64,000 nucleotides of DNA. Origin: Rhodoferax saidenbachensis. GTDB lineage: Bacteria > Pseudomonadota > Gammaproteobacteria > Burkholderiales > Burkholderiaceae_C. Of the stretch, positions 8,580 to 18,440 are shown piece after piece. Location of the stretch: positions 2,542,001 through 2,606,000 of the forward strand of contig NZ_CP019239.1 in assembly GCF_001955715.1 (NCBI RefSeq), read 5' to 3'. Position 1 is the first letter of the stretch. Every line of letters starts with the position of its first letter. Both the position numbers and the translations under genes were made by a program. Under the pieces are notes generated by a model that was given only the letters and a program-made list of their open reading frames with translations, was not told the DNA's origin and ran no database searches.

Positions 8580-9848
8580 TTACGCAGTTGGCTGGTCCAG
8601 ATCAAACGCCTTGTGCAAGGCGCGCACGGCCAGCTCCATGTATTTCTCGTCAATCACCACCGAAGTCTTGATTTCGGAGGTGGAAATCATCTGGATGTTG
8701 ATGCCTTCTTCGGACAACACGCGGAACATGCGGGCGGCGACGCCCACGTGGCTGCGCATGCCGATTCCGACGATGGAGACCTTGCAGATCTTGGTGTCGC
8801 CCACCACTTCCTTGGCGCCCAGGCTGGGCAGCACCTTGTCATTGAGCAGGTCCATCGCCTTGGCGTATTCGCCGCGGTTGACGGTGAAGCTGAAATCGGT
8901 CTTGCCGTCCTTGCTGACGTTCTGGATGATCACATCGACTTCGACGTTGGCGTCGGCCACCGCACCCAGGATCTGGTACGCGATACCGGGCTTGTCGGGC
9001 ACGCCCATCACGGAGATCTTGGCCTCGTCGCGGTTGAATGCAATGCCGGAAACAATGGCTTGTTCCATGTGTTCGTCTTCCTCAAAAGTGATCAGGGTGC
9101 CGGATGCGGCTTCCTCGTTGATGTCAATATCCCAGGGGGTGAAGCTGCTCAGCACACGCAGCGGCACCTTGTATTTGCCGGCGAACTCCACCGAGCGGAT
9201 TTGCAGGACCTTGGACCCCATGGAGGCCATCTCCAGCATCTCTTCAAAGCTCACTGTCTGCAGGCGGCGCGCCTCGGGCACCACGCGCGGGTCAGTGGTG
9301 TAGACGCCGTCCACATCGGTGTAGATCAGGCATTCATGCGCCTTCATGGCAGCGGCTACCGCCACGGCTGACGTGTCCGAGCCACCGCGTCCCAGCGTGG
9401 TGATGTGGCCTTCGTCGTCCACACCCTGGAAGCCGGTCACGATCACGACCTTGCCGGAATCCAGATCGGCGCGCACGCGCACGTCGTCAATCGATTCGAT
9501 GCGGGCCTTGGTATAGGCGCTGTTGGTACGAATGGGGACTTGCCAGCCGGCGTAGCTGACCGATTCCATACCTTCGGCCTGCAGCGCGATGGCCAAGAGC
9601 GCGCTGGAGGCCTGCTCGCCGGTGGCGGCCAGCATGTCCAGCTCGCGGCCATAGGCCTCGCCCTGTTTGGACGGGGCCAGCTCTTTGGCCAGACCCAGGA
9701 GACGGTTGGTTTCGCCACTCATGGCGGAGGGAACGACCACCATCTGGTGGCCAGCGCGCGCCCATTTGGCAACGCGCTTGGCGACATTGCGGATGCGGTC
9801 CGTAGAACCCATCGACGTGCCGCCGTATTTGTGAACGATCAGAGCCAT
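8580..9848 (-). CDS. lysC: Aspartate kinase
   Basis: 422 residues, the usual length for a single-function aspartokinase. The kinase domain starts with VHKYGGTSMGS and contains TLGRGGSDTSAVA, the phosphate and aspartate binding loop. Two ACT regulatory domains fill the C-terminal third (ISVMGVPDKPGIAYQIL and VSIVGIGMRSHVGVAARMF). It phosphorylates L-aspartate, the first step towards lysine, threonine and methionine, and is usually feedback inhibited through the ACT domains. It stands alone between tRNA-Ser and tilS on the minus strand. No strong ribosome-binding site precedes the ATG. Confidence 0.97.
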   Translation of the reverse strand: MALIVHKYGGTSMGSTDRIRNVAKRVAKWARAGHQMVVVPSAMSGETNRLLGLAKELAPSKQGEAYGRELDMLAATGEQASSALLAIALQAEGMESVSYAGWQVPIRTNSAYTKARIESIDDVRVRADLDSGKVVIVTGFQGVDDEGHITTLGRGGSDTSAVAVAAAMKAHECLIYTDVDGVYTTDPRVVPEARRLQTVSFEEMLEMASMGSKVLQIRSVEFAGKYKVPLRVLSSFTPWDIDINEEAASGTLITFEEDEHMEQAIVSGIAFNRDEAKISVMGVPDKPGIAYQILGAVADANVEVDVIIQNVSKDGKTDFSFTVNRGEYAKAMDLLNDKVLPSLGAKEVVGDTKICKVSIVGIGMRSHVGVAARMFRVLSEEGINIQMISTSEIKTSVVIDEKYMELAVRALHKAFDLDQPTA

Positions 9849-9884
9849 GAAATCTTGTTTTTTAAGAGCTAAACCGAAGGGGAA

Positions 9885-10847
9885 CTAGGGATTGTACCAA
9901 GCCAACCCCGGGCCATTGCGCTGCACAAAGCCCTGCCCCACCTTGATATGGATGCGGTGACCCCGCGTGGTGCAGGCGGCCACCTGGTCCAGCAGCTCCT
10001 CCAGTTGGGCGGTGCTGGGAATAACCTGGTAGGTGAGCTTGAGCCAGTGCCGTAACAAATTGGCCTGGCGCGCGCGGCTGAGAAGCTGCACCTGCTTGAT
10101 ACGGGGCTGACTATCGCCGTCAGCGCATACGCCTGACCAATCCTGCTGCGCGACCTCATCCAGCAAGGCCTGCGCCTGCGCCGCATGGCTGGCGCTGCGC
10201 GCAAAAGTGTCACGAAACTGGGGAAACGCGGCCTGCAGGGCCGGCAACAGCCGCGCCCGAATGCGGTTGCGCGTGAAATTCTCATCCGTGTTGGTGGGGT
10301 CGTCCACAAAAGTAGCGCCCTGCTCCGCCAGCCAGAGGCGGATATCGGCTGCGCTGACGGCTAGCAACGGGCGGTGGTAATCGATACCGTCGCGCTGCCA
10401 GCGCGCTGGCATGGCGCTCAGGCCGGCCAGACCGGCGCCACGGCTCAGCGCCAGCAACAGGGTCTCCACCTGGTCGTCGGCATGCTGCGCAATTGCTATC
10501 GATTGAATAGCTGGCTGCGCAGTCTCCATGCGGGCTAGAGCACTAAAAGCCTTGTAACGCGCAATACGGGCGGCATCTTCGGGGCTTTGCCCGTCACGGG
10601 CACTGGCGTCCACTTTTTGAATGTGCAGCGGCACGTTGAGCCCTGCGCACAGTGCCTGGCAATGTTGCTCAAATGTGGCGGCGGCGGCCTGCAAACCGTG
10701 GTTGACGTGAAAAGCGACCACCTGCCCCGGCCATTGGCGGGCGCAGGCCAACAGCAATGCTGTCGAATCAGCACCACCGCTCAAGCCCACCGCCAGCGGC
10801 AAGGCGGGCTGAAAGCCCCGCATCGCCGCGTCCAGCGACTGGGTCAT
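9885..10847 (-). CDS. tilS: tRNA(Ile)-lysidine synthetase TilS
   Basis: 320 residues. The PP-loop ATP site is VGLSGGADSTALLL and the second conserved block is AQHADDQVETLLLALSRGAG. The enzyme converts C34 of the CAU-anticodon tRNA-Ile to lysidine so that it reads AUA, and it is normally essential. It is shorter than the E. coli protein and appears to lack part of the C-terminal domain. Between the ARYKA helix and the AQHADD motif, residues 100-119 are encoded by a copy of the dispersed repeat, which adds a few residues relative to what I recall of typical homologues. The start is 18 bases after the accA stop. Confidence 0.93.
   Translation of the reverse strand: MTQSLDAAMRGFQPALPLAVGLSGGADSTALLLACARQWPGQVVAFHVNHGLQAAAATFEQHCQALCAGLNVPLHIQKVDASARDGQSPEDAARIARYKAFSALARMETAQPAIQSIAIAQHADDQVETLLLALSRGAGLAGLSAMPARWQRDGIDYHRPLLAVSAADIRLWLAEQGATFVDDPTNTDENFTRNRIRARLLPALQAAFPQFRDTFARSASHAAQAQALLDEVAQQDWSGVCADGDSQPRIKQVQLLSRARQANLLRHWLKLTYQVIPSTAQLEELLDQVAACTTRGHRIHIKVGQGFVQRNGPGLAWYNP
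10491..10549 (+). repeat. Dispersed ~58-bp repeat inside tilS
   Basis: A plus-strand copy beginning GCTATCGATTGAATAGC (hairpin arms GCTAT/ATAGC) then TGGCTGCGCAG and GCGGGCTAGAG. It lies antisense to tilS, so tilS reads its complement, encoding ALARMETAQPAIQSIAI. The same frame is read in the DUF349 and gluQ copies. Confidence 0.85.
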
Positions 10848-10865
10848 GGCGGCACAACCATCGCC

Positions 10866-11843
10866 TTATTTGGCGCTGGCCTTGGTGTCGGTGAAGCGGC
10901 CGTAGCTTTGCAGGCGCTCGTAGCGGCGGTCCAGCAGCTCCTTGACCTTGAGATCACTGATTTGGCGGTAGGCATCTGCCAAAGCCCGCTTGAGGAAAGC
11001 CGAAGCCTGCTTGTGGTCGCGGTGGGCGCCACCCACGGGTTCGTTGACGATCTTGTCGACCAGCCCAAGGGCCTTGAGACGGTGCGCGGTAATGCCCAGT
11101 GCATCGGCCGCTTCCTGCGCCTTGTCCGAGGTCTTCCACAGAATGGACGCACAGCCTTCGGGACTGATCACCGAATACACCGCGTACTGCATCATGATGA
11201 CCTGGTCGGCCACCGAGATCGCCAACGCGCCGCCAGAGCCACCTTCACCAATGATGGTGGTGATGATCGGCACCTCAAGCTGGGCCATCTCAAAGATGTT
11301 GCGGCCAATGGCCTCGGACTGGCCGCGCTCTTCGGCGTCAATCCCGGGGTAGGCGCCAGGCGTGTCCACAAAGGTGAATACCGGCAGCTTGAACTTCTCG
11401 GCCAGCTTCATCAGGCGCAGCGCCTTGCGGTAGCCCTCGGGCTTGCTCATGCCGAAGTTGCGCAGGCCGCGTTCCTTGGTGTCGCGGCCCTTTTGTTGGC
11501 CCAACACCATGCAGGGCGTGCCGTTGAACCGCGCTAGACCACCCACAATGCTCAGGTCGTCGGCAAAGTGGCGGTCACCGTGCAGCTCCACGAAGTGCGT
11601 GAAGATTTCGCCCACATAGTCCAGCGTGTAGGGACGCTCGGCGTGGCGGGCGATCTTGGTGATCTGCCAGGGGCTCAGGTCACTGTAAATGTCTTTGGTA
11701 AGTTGCTGGCTTTTCTTGCTGAGCTGCTCGATTTCCGCAGAAATATCAACAGCAGACTCATTTTGCACATAGCGCAATTCTTCAATCTTGCCTTCCAGCT
11801 CGGCAATCGGTTGCTCAAAATCCAGAAATGTCTTCTTGGCCAA
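10866..11843 (-). CDS. accA: Acetyl-CoA carboxylase carboxyltransferase subunit alpha
   Basis: 325 residues. It starts [16 protein letters not shown], the standard AccA N-terminus. The start codon is TTG at 11843, chosen because AAGGAG lies seven bases upstream and the family begins here; the in-frame extension further upstream has no homology. The carboxyltransferase core contains [22 protein letters not shown] and [11 protein letters not shown]. With AccD it transfers CO2 from carboxybiotin to acetyl-CoA to make malonyl-CoA for fatty-acid synthesis. tilS follows closely on the same strand. Confidence 0.95.
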   Translation of the reverse strand: MAKKTFLDFEQPIAELEGKIEELRYVQNESAVDISAEIEQLSKKSQQLTKDIYSDLSPWQITKIARHAERPYTLDYVGEIFTHFVELHGDRHFADDLSIVGGLARFNGTPCMVLGQQKGRDTKERGLRNFGMSKPEGYRKALRLMKLAEKFKLPVFTFVDTPGAYPGIDAEERGQSEAIGRNIFEMAQLEVPIITTIIGEGGSGGALAISVADQVIMMQYAVYSVISPEGCASILWKTSDKAQEAADALGITAHRLKALGLVDKIVNEPVGGAHRDHKQASAFLKRALADAYRQISDLKVKELLDRRYERLQSYGRFTDTKASAK

Positions 11844-11893
11844 TGCTTCTCTCCTTCTTGCGGCTGGGGCCCCCATGGGGCGCCCGTCACCGG

Positions 11894-12544
11894 TTAGTAC
11901 GCTACTGGCAGCGGATCCAGCGAGCGCCAAATATACCAAGTTGCGACACTGCAGTACGGCGCCCAGGCGGCGGCCACTTCCCGGGCGTCGCTGCGGCTCA
12001 CTACGTCGCCCGAAAAATAGTTGTGGCTGATGCCGCTGAGCAGCCCCTCGTCGTCCAGGGGCAGTACGTTGGGCCGCATCAGATGGAAGATCAGGAACAT
12101 CTCGGCCGTCCAGCGGCCAATGCCACGGATGGCGACCAGTTCGGCAATGATGTCCTCGTCCGCCATGCCTTCCCAGGCCTTGACGTGCAGCGTGCCATTG
12201 TCAAAGTGCAGCGCCAGGTCCACCAGGTACTCGACCTTTCGCACGGAAAGGCCCGCGGCGCGCATATCGTCCACCTTGAGCTTGAGCACATTGGCGGCCG
12301 TCATGCGTTTGGGCAACAGCGCAAAACGGTCCCACACGGTCTGGGCCGCCTTCACCGAACTTTGCTGGCCCACAATGCTGCGCGCCAGCGTCACAAAAGC
12401 GTCGCCCCGGGTTTGCAGGCAGGCATCACCAAACTGGGGGATCAGGCGCTTCATCACCCGGTCTTTCTTGACCAGATGTTTGCAGGCCTCTTCCCAAAAA
12501 TAGGGCGTCTGCTGCACGGGCAGCACTTTTTTGGTCGTGGCCAT
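11894..12544 (-). CDS. DNA-3-methyladenine glycosylase II (AlkA-like, HhH-GPD family)
   Basis: 216 residues. The helix-hairpin-helix is in [17 protein letters not shown], followed by the loop carrying the catalytic Asp ([12 protein letters not shown]). No Cys cluster for an iron-sulfur centre is visible, which fits AlkA-type rather than Nth/MutY enzymes. It removes alkylated bases from DNA. The start at ATG 12544 overlaps the cysS stop by one base (TAATG); a six-codon extension upstream is less likely. It lies between cysS and accA, all on the minus strand. Confidence 0.88.
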   Translation of the reverse strand: MATTKKVLPVQQTPYFWEEACKHLVKKDRVMKRLIPQFGDACLQTRGDAFVTLARSIVGQQSSVKAAQTVWDRFALLPKRMTAANVLKLKVDDMRAAGLSVRKVEYLVDLALHFDNGTLHVKAWEGMADEDIIAELVAIRGIGRWTAEMFLIFHLMRPNVLPLDDEGLLSGISHNYFSGDVVSRSDAREVAAAWAPYCSVATWYIWRSLDPLPVAY

Positions 12545-13920
12545 TACTGCAGCACTTCCCAAGTCGTACCAGTGGGAGAGTCCTTGAGAACAATACCCTG
12601 CGCCAGCAGCTCCTTGCGGATGCTGTCGGCCAATGCGAAATCTTTGGCGGCCTTGGCCGCAGCGCGTTTTGCAATCTGGGCCTGGATAGCCGTGTCATCC
12701 AGCGCGGCTCCCGCCTGCAGAAAGGCCTTGGGGTCTTGCTGCAACAAGCCCAGCACACCACCCAGCGCGCGCAGCAGCCCGGCCAGTTCAGCCGATTGGG
12801 TGCGGTTGACTTCGCTGGCCAGGTCAAACAGCACCGCCACCGCCTCGGGCGTGCCAAAGTCTTCATCCATGGCAGCCTTGAAACGCGCCGCGTAGGGATT
12901 GGCCCAATCAATCGCCACCACTGCCGGTGCCATCTGGTCCAGCGCGGTGTACAGGCGCTTGAGGGACTGGCGTGCATCGTCCAGATGCGCGTCGCTGTAA
13001 TTCAGCGCGCTGCGGTAGTGGGCGCGCACAATGAAAAAGCGCACGGTTTCCGCGTCGTATTGCTTCAGCACGTCGCGGATGGTGAAGAAGTTGCCGAGCG
13101 ACTTGCTCATCTTCTCGTTGTCCACACGCACAAAGCCGTTGTGCACCCAGAAATGCGCCAGCGGCTTGCCCGTGGCACCTTCGCTCTGGGCGATCTCGTT
13201 TTCGTGATGCGGGAATTGCAGGTCAGCCCCGCCACCGTGGATGTCAAAGGTTTCGCCCAGCGTGGAGCAGCTCATGGCCGAGCACTCGATGTGCCAGCCT
13301 GGACGCCCCGTACCAAACACGCTCGCCCATTTGGCGTCGGCCGGCTCTTCGGGCTTGGCGGATTTCCACAGCACAAAGTCCAGCGGGTCTTCCTTGCCAT
13401 CCAGCACCGCCACACGTTCACCGGCACGCAACTCGTCCAGCGACTTGCCCGACAGCTTGCCGTAGCCTGGAAACTTGCGCACCGAATAGTTCACATCGCC
13501 GTTACTGGCGCGGTAGGCCAGGCCCTTGCCTTCGAGCTGGCCAATCAGGGACAGCATTTGTGGTACGTACTCGGTCGCACGGGGCTCTACCGACGGGGGC
13601 TCAATGCCCAGTGCACCGATATCGGCGTGCATCGCAACGATCATTTCGTCGGTGAGCTGGCGGATGGTGATGCCCCGCTCCAGCGCACGCTTGATGATCT
13701 TGTCGTCAATGTCGGTGATGTTGCGCACGTAAGTGACGCGCAGGCCACTGGCCTTGAACCAGCGTTGCACCACATCAAACGCCATCATCATGCGCGCGTG
13801 ACCGATGTGGCACAGGTCATAAATGGTCATGCCACAGACGTACATACGCACGTGGCCTGCCTCGATCGGGGAAAACGGCTCCATCGCACGCGACAGCGTG
13901 TTGTAAATGCGCAAACTCAT
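12544..13920 (-). CDS. cysS: Cysteinyl-tRNA synthetase
   Basis: 458 residues, the usual family length. Visible are the zinc-site start [17 protein letters not shown] (with HIGH), the second zinc region [10 protein letters not shown], the [11 protein letters not shown] block and [10 protein letters not shown] (KMSKS). It charges tRNA-Cys. The start at ATG 13920 ([10 protein letters not shown]) is chosen over an 11-codon extension because it is the family start. It is translationally coupled to the glycosylase gene downstream. Confidence 0.97.
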   Translation of the reverse strand: MSLRIYNTLSRAMEPFSPIEAGHVRMYVCGMTIYDLCHIGHARMMMAFDVVQRWFKASGLRVTYVRNITDIDDKIIKRALERGITIRQLTDEMIVAMHADIGALGIEPPSVEPRATEYVPQMLSLIGQLEGKGLAYRASNGDVNYSVRKFPGYGKLSGKSLDELRAGERVAVLDGKEDPLDFVLWKSAKPEEPADAKWASVFGTGRPGWHIECSAMSCSTLGETFDIHGGGADLQFPHHENEIAQSEGATGKPLAHFWVHNGFVRVDNEKMSKSLGNFFTIRDVLKQYDAETVRFFIVRAHYRSALNYSDAHLDDARQSLKRLYTALDQMAPAVVAIDWANPYAARFKAAMDEDFGTPEAVAVLFDLASEVNRTQSAELAGLLRALGGVLGLLQQDPKAFLQAGAALDDTAIQAQIAKRAAAKAAKDFALADSIRKELLAQGIVLKDSPTGTTWEVLQ

Positions 13921-14104
13921 GGGTATTTCAGTGCGGTTGCGCGGGGCTACCATGCCCCGGCAAAGTCTCTAGCCGCTACGGTTCTCGTTAGAGTCAATCT
14001 TAGTGGTCTGCCACAGCAGGCAGCGCCACCCCTCAGCTACAATCCAGCGCAGTATATAGCTCCCATGCAGGGGGCCATTCCATGCGCAAGAATCAAAAGG
14101 CTTT

Positions 14105-15199
14105 ATGAAGCACGCCCGTTCCCCCGTATCCCATTCCCTTCGCTTGTTGGCCCTTGCAGCCAGCATGATGTTCTCGGTGGCGCACGCTGACGAGTATGCG
14201 GACGTCTCCCAGTTGGTGCGTGCCGGCAAATTGCCCGAAGCACTCACCAAAGCCGACCTGTATCTGGCGACCAAACCGCGCGACCCGCAGATGCGTTTCC
14301 TCAAGGGCGTGATCCAGCGCGACGCCGGCAAAACCAATGACGCGATTGCCACGTTCAGCCGCCTGACCGAGGACTACCCGGAGCTGCCCGAGCCGTACAA
14401 CAACCTGGCGGTCCTGTACGCAGGCCAGAGCCAGTTTGACAAGGCCCGCACCGCGCTGGAAATGGCCATCCGAACCAACCCCAGCTACGCTACCGCCCAT
14501 GAAAACCTGGGTGACGTGTATGCCAAGTTGGCCAGCCAGGCCTACAACAAGGCGCTGCAACTCGACGGCACCAACCCGGCCGTGGCGCCCAAGCTGGCAC
14601 TGATCCGCGAACTGTTTGCACCCGGTGCCAAGGGCCAACGCCCTACGCTGTCTTCGGCAACCACACCCACCGCACCTGCGGCTGCGGTGACACCACCGGT
14701 GGCAAGCAAGCCTCCGCCCACCCTGCCGGCCACCAATATCACCAAGGCGCCTGAAACCAAGCCGGCACCGGCACCCGTTGCATCGGCCCCCGTAACTGTC
14801 GCCCCGCCCGCCGCCACAACGCCGACACCTGCCCCCACCCCGCCTGCTGCTACCAACACGGGCGTCAAGGAAGCCGAAGCCGCGGTGCGCGCCTGGGCCG
14901 CCGCCTGGGCGGCCAAGGATGTCAAGGGCTACCTGGGTGCCTACGGCAAGGAATTCGACCCACCGGGATCCAAGACCCGCAGCGATTGGGAAGAAGAGCG
15001 TCGCCAGCGCATTACCACCAAAGCCACCATCACGGTCCGGCTTAGCAATCTCCATGTGACGGTCAATGGCAACAAGGCCACGGCCAAGTTCCGCCAGGAC
15101 TACAAGTCCGGTAGCCTGGCTGTCTCCAGCCAAAAAACGCTGGATTTGGTGAAAAACGGCGAGCGCTGGCAAATCGTCAAAGAATCCAATGCCAGCTGA
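14105..15199 (+). CDS. Exported TPR protein with C-terminal NTF2/Cds6-like domain
   Basis: 364 residues. A signal peptide ends near SVAHADEYA. Several tetratricopeptide repeats follow (residues about 35-165, e.g. PEPYNNLAVLYAGQSQFDKA and HENLGDVYAKLASQAY). A Pro/Ala/Thr-rich linker runs from about 180 to 255. A final domain of about 105 residues (VRAWAAAWAAKDVKGYLGAY to GERWQIVKE) resembles DUF4440/Cds6 NTF2-like folds. The gene immediately downstream, an L,D-transpeptidase, ends in a related domain. The two probably act together in cell-envelope assembly; the exact role is unknown. Confidence 0.75.
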   Translation: MKHARSPVSHSLRLLALAASMMFSVAHADEYADVSQLVRAGKLPEALTKADLYLATKPRDPQMRFLKGVIQRDAGKTNDAIATFSRLTEDYPELPEPYNNLAVLYAGQSQFDKARTALEMAIRTNPSYATAHENLGDVYAKLASQAYNKALQLDGTNPAVAPKLALIRELFAPGAKGQRPTLSSATTPTAPAAAVTPPVASKPPPTLPATNITKAPETKPAPAPVASAPVTVAPPAATTPTPAPTPPAATNTGVKEAEAAVRAWAAAWAAKDVKGYLGAYGKEFDPPGSKTRSDWEEERRQRITTKATITVRLSNLHVTVNGNKATAKFRQDYKSGSLAVSSQKTLDLVKNGERWQIVKESNAS

Positions 15200-15208
15200 T
15201 CCGCTGAA

Positions 15209-16441
15209 ATGACACGGTTGTTTTTTTTGCCACTGTTGGCCGCTGTGCTGGTGGCGACTGTCCCGGCGGCGCACGCAGCGCCACAAGCGCGTACCGTCAA
15301 GGTCGAAGCATCCCGCCCCGTCCAGAAGAACAATGACGGAGTTGCCGAAGCCCGCCTGATCGAGATCTACAACCTGATTGGTCAGGCCCAGAACCGGACA
15401 GCTTTTGAAAAAGCCGAGGCCCTGGTCGAGGACCACCCGACTTTCCAGTTGGCACAACTGGTCTACGGCGACCTGCTGGCAGCGCGCACGCGCCAGGTCA
15501 AGACCTTTGGCGATGTGCCCGAAGACATGGCACGCAGTGCCAGCACCACGCTGGGCGAGCTGCGTGAGGAATCACAACGCCGCCTCAAAGCGCTGCGTGA
15601 ACGCCCACCCGCTGGCTCCATTCCTTCGCAATTTCTGGCGCTGTCGCAGCGTTCCAAACATGCCATCGCAGTAGATGCTTCGCGCTCGCGGCTGTACCTG
15701 TTTGAGAACACGCCCACCGGCCTGCGGCTGGTGTCTGATTACTACATATCGGTGGGCAAGGCCGGCACGTCCAAGACGGTCGAAGGCGATCAGCGCACAC
15801 CGCTGGGCGTGTACTACATCACCAGCAACCTGGACCCGAAGTCTCTGAAGGACTTTTACGGCTCGGGTGCCTTGCCCATCAACTACCCCAACATTCTGGA
15901 CAGCAAACGTGGCAAGACCGGCAGCGGCATCTGGCTGCACGGCACACCACCCAACCAGTTTTCGCGCCCTCCGCTGGCGACCGACGGCTGTGTGGTGCTG
16001 GCCAACCCCGACCTGGAGCACATCATCCGTACGGTGCAGGTGCGCACCACGCCGGTGGTCATTGCGACCCAGCTGCAGTGGGTTACGCCTAGCAGCGCAC
16101 GCGCCGAAAGCAAACCTTTTGAAGACGCGCTGTACGCCTGGCGCAATGCCAAGACGGCGGGCGACCTGAATCAGATTCTGTCTTTCTACACGCCGGACTT
16201 CACCAGCAACGGCAAGACACTGTCACAGTGGACTCCGACGCTGAAAACCGAAATTTCCAAAGTGCAAGGCCGCACCGTGCAACTCAAGGATGTGAGCTAT
16301 CTGCGCTGGACCGACGCTGCAGACACCATGGTGGTGACCTTTGGCGAAGTCGCCGACGGCACCAAAACCGGCTGGACCAAGCGCCAGTACTGGATGCGCC
16401 AGGGCACCCAGTGGAAAATCTTCTTTGAAGGAACGCTGTAA
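15209..16441 (+). CDS. L,D-transpeptidase (YkuD family) with C-terminal NTF2/Cds6-like domain
   Basis: 410 residues. The signal peptide is cut near PAAHAAPQ. The YkuD catalytic domain spans roughly residues 150-285, with His244 (IWLHGTPP) and the nucleophile Cys261 in LATDGCVVLANP, where many relatives have SxGC. The last 105 residues repeat the NTF2-like fold of the preceding gene (YAWRNAKTAGDLNQILSFY to QWKIFFEGTL). Such enzymes make 3-3 peptidoglycan crosslinks or attach proteins to the wall in the periplasm. It starts nine bases after the TPR gene, and its stop overlaps the next ATG by one base. Confidence 0.88.
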   Translation: MTRLFFLPLLAAVLVATVPAAHAAPQARTVKVEASRPVQKNNDGVAEARLIEIYNLIGQAQNRTAFEKAEALVEDHPTFQLAQLVYGDLLAARTRQVKTFGDVPEDMARSASTTLGELREESQRRLKALRERPPAGSIPSQFLALSQRSKHAIAVDASRSRLYLFENTPTGLRLVSDYYISVGKAGTSKTVEGDQRTPLGVYYITSNLDPKSLKDFYGSGALPINYPNILDSKRGKTGSGIWLHGTPPNQFSRPPLATDGCVVLANPDLEHIIRTVQVRTTPVVIATQLQWVTPSSARAESKPFEDALYAWRNAKTAGDLNQILSFYTPDFTSNGKTLSQWTPTLKTEISKVQGRTVQLKDVSYLRWTDAADTMVVTFGEVADGTKTGWTKRQYWMRQGTQWKIFFEGTL

Positions 16442-17121
16442 TGGCATTGCAATCACTGAGCCGCCGCCTGTGGGTCGCCGCATGTGCCGCCGCACTGCTG
16501 CCCCTGCCCGCTTTGGCACAGACTGCACCCCGTGTGAAATTCCAGACCACGGCAGGTGATTTCGTGGTCGAGGTCTACCCCGACAAGGCGCCCAAGACCG
16601 TAGAAAATTTTCTGCAGTACGTGAAAGACAAACACTACGACGGCACGATTTTTCACCGCGTGATTCCCAACTTTATGGTGCAGGGTGGCGGCTTTGACGC
16701 TAAGTACGTAGAGAAGAAAACCCGCCCCCCCGTGGTCCACGAAGGGCGCGAAGCCATGGAGCGCGGCGGCCTCAAAAACGTGACCGGCACGCTGGCCATG
16801 GCCCGCACCGGCGACCCGCAGTCCGCCACCGCGCAGTTCTTTATCAACGTGCAGGACAACGCGTTTCTCGACCCCACGGTGATCCCGCCGGGCGACCCGG
16901 TTCCCCGCTTTGAATACCAGGGCCAGGTCTACAAGGACATGCCCAGAGAACGGCTGGTCAATGCGCCCCAGCTGTTTGGCTACACCGTGTTCGGCAAGGT
17001 CGTGAGCGGCATGGACGTTGTCCAGAAAATCCGCACCACCCCCACCGGCGCCGGTGGCCCGTTTCCCACGGACGTACCGCGCACTCCCATTGTTATCAAC
17101 TCCGCCACATTGGCGAAATAA
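16441..17121 (+). CDS. ppiA: Periplasmic peptidyl-prolyl cis-trans isomerase (cyclophilin)
   Basis: 226 residues. A signal peptide is cut near LPALAQTAP. The cyclophilin core has FHRVIPNFMVQGGGFD with the catalytic Arg, then [20 protein letters not shown]. It speeds proline isomerisation in exported proteins. The start overlaps the L,D-transpeptidase stop by one base. An insertion relative to the cytoplasmic neighbour ppiB (around DPTVIPPGDPVPRFEYQGQV) enlarges one loop. It forms a tandem pair with ppiB, probably by duplication. Confidence 0.92.
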   Translation: MALQSLSRRLWVAACAAALLPLPALAQTAPRVKFQTTAGDFVVEVYPDKAPKTVENFLQYVKDKHYDGTIFHRVIPNFMVQGGGFDAKYVEKKTRPPVVHEGREAMERGGLKNVTGTLAMARTGDPQSATAQFFINVQDNAFLDPTVIPPGDPVPRFEYQGQVYKDMPRERLVNAPQLFGYTVFGKVVSGMDVVQKIRTTPTGAGGPFPTDVPRTPIVINSATLAK

Positions 17122-17124
17122 ATC

Positions 17125-17631
17125 ATGAGCAATCCCCAAGTAGAACTCCACGTCGCCGGCTACGGTGTGATCACCCTGGAACTCGACGCTGACAAGGCGC
17201 CCAAGTCGGTCGCCAACTTCCTGTCCTATGTGGCCAAGGGCCACTACAACAACACCATCTTTCACCGCGTCATCCCCGGCTTCATGGTGCAAGGCGGTGG
17301 CATGGAGCCCGGCATGGCCCAAAAGACCACCGACGCGCCTGTCGAAAACGAAGCCAACAACGGCCTGAAGAACGCCAACTACACCGTGGCGATGGCGCGC
17401 ACCAGCGACCCCCACTCGGCCACCGCCCAGTTCTTCATCAACATCGCAGACAACGGCTTCCTGAACCACACTGCACCCTCCGCCCAAGGCTGGGGTTATG
17501 CCGTGTTTGGCAAAGTGGTTTCCGGCACCGATGTGGTTGACAAGATCAAGGCCGTGAAGACCGGCCGCAAGGGTTTCCATGATGACGTGCCGAAAGAAGA
17601 CGTCATCATCGAAAAAGCCGTCGCACTGTAA
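17125..17631 (+). CDS. ppiB: Cytoplasmic peptidyl-prolyl cis-trans isomerase B
   Basis: 168 residues with no signal peptide, starting directly with the cyclophilin fold ([16 protein letters not shown]). Conserved [16 protein letters not shown] and [20 protein letters not shown] are present. It catalyses proline isomerisation in the cytoplasm. It begins three bases after ppiA and is followed 17 bases later by lpxH, an order common in betaproteobacteria. Confidence 0.94.
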   Translation: MSNPQVELHVAGYGVITLELDADKAPKSVANFLSYVAKGHYNNTIFHRVIPGFMVQGGGMEPGMAQKTTDAPVENEANNGLKNANYTVAMARTSDPHSATAQFFINIADNGFLNHTAPSAQGWGYAVFGKVVSGTDVVDKIKAVKTGRKGFHDDVPKEDVIIEKAVAL

Positions 17632-17648
17632 ATCTGGCCACCCGCGGG

Positions 17649-18440
17649 ATGGAACTTCTGGCCCCATCCCGCTGGCGCTGTGTCGATTGCATTTCAGACC
17701 TGCACCTGCAGGCGTCTGAACCCCTCACCTTTTCCCTCTGGCAGGACTACCTGACCAGCACCTGCGCGGACGCAGTTTTCATTCTCGGCGACCTGTTTGA
17801 AGTCTGGGTGGGCGACGATGTGCTGACGCAGGACAAGGGTTTTGAGAGCCAGTGTGTGGATGTATTGCGCCAGGCATCTGCGCGCATGGACATCTACATC
17901 ATGCACGGTAACCGGGACTTCCTGATGGGCCAGGCGCTCATGCAGGCCTGCAATGCCACATTGCTCGCAGACCCCACCGTTTTTTCCTTCGGCCCGGAGC
18001 GCTGGCTGCTGACCCATGGCGATGCACTGTGCCTGGACGACACCGACTACATGCAGTTCCGCGCACAAGTGCGCAGTCCGCAGTGGCAACAGGACTTTTT
18101 GTCCCGCCCGCTACAAGACAGGCTGGCTTTTGCGCGCGGCCTGCGCACGCAAAGCGAAGCCCGCAAACACACAGGTGTTACCTACGCCGATGTGGACCAC
18201 GCAGCCGCCAACGAATGGCTGCAGCGCTTGGGCGCCGACCAGATGATCCATGGGCATACCCATCGCCCGGGCCAACATGCGCTGGGCGCTGGGCGGAAAC
18301 GGGTGGTACTGAGTGACTGGGATGGTGGTGCACAACCACCACGTGCCGAGGTGCTGCGCCTTTCCTTGACGGACTCCACGGATATGCCCGTGCGTGTGGA
18401 GCGGATATCTCCGGCTAGTGCTGCCAGACTTGCGGATTGA
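17649..18440 (+). CDS. lpxH: UDP-2,3-diacylglucosamine diphosphatase LpxH
   Basis: 263 residues. The metallophosphoesterase motifs appear in order: SDLHL, GDLFEVWVGDD, GNRDFL, THGDALC and GHTHRPG. It cleaves UDP-2,3-diacylglucosamine to lipid X at the inner membrane, a step of lipid A synthesis. Its 3' end overlaps the convergent HD-GYP gene by 26 bases, so there is no room for a terminator between them. Confidence 0.95.
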   Translation: MELLAPSRWRCVDCISDLHLQASEPLTFSLWQDYLTSTCADAVFILGDLFEVWVGDDVLTQDKGFESQCVDVLRQASARMDIYIMHGNRDFLMGQALMQACNATLLADPTVFSFGPERWLLTHGDALCLDDTDYMQFRAQVRSPQWQQDFLSRPLQDRLAFARGLRTQSEARKHTGVTYADVDHAAANEWLQRLGADQMIHGHTHRPGQHALGAGRKRVVLSDWDGGAQPPRAEVLRLSLTDSTDMPVRVERISPASAARLAD

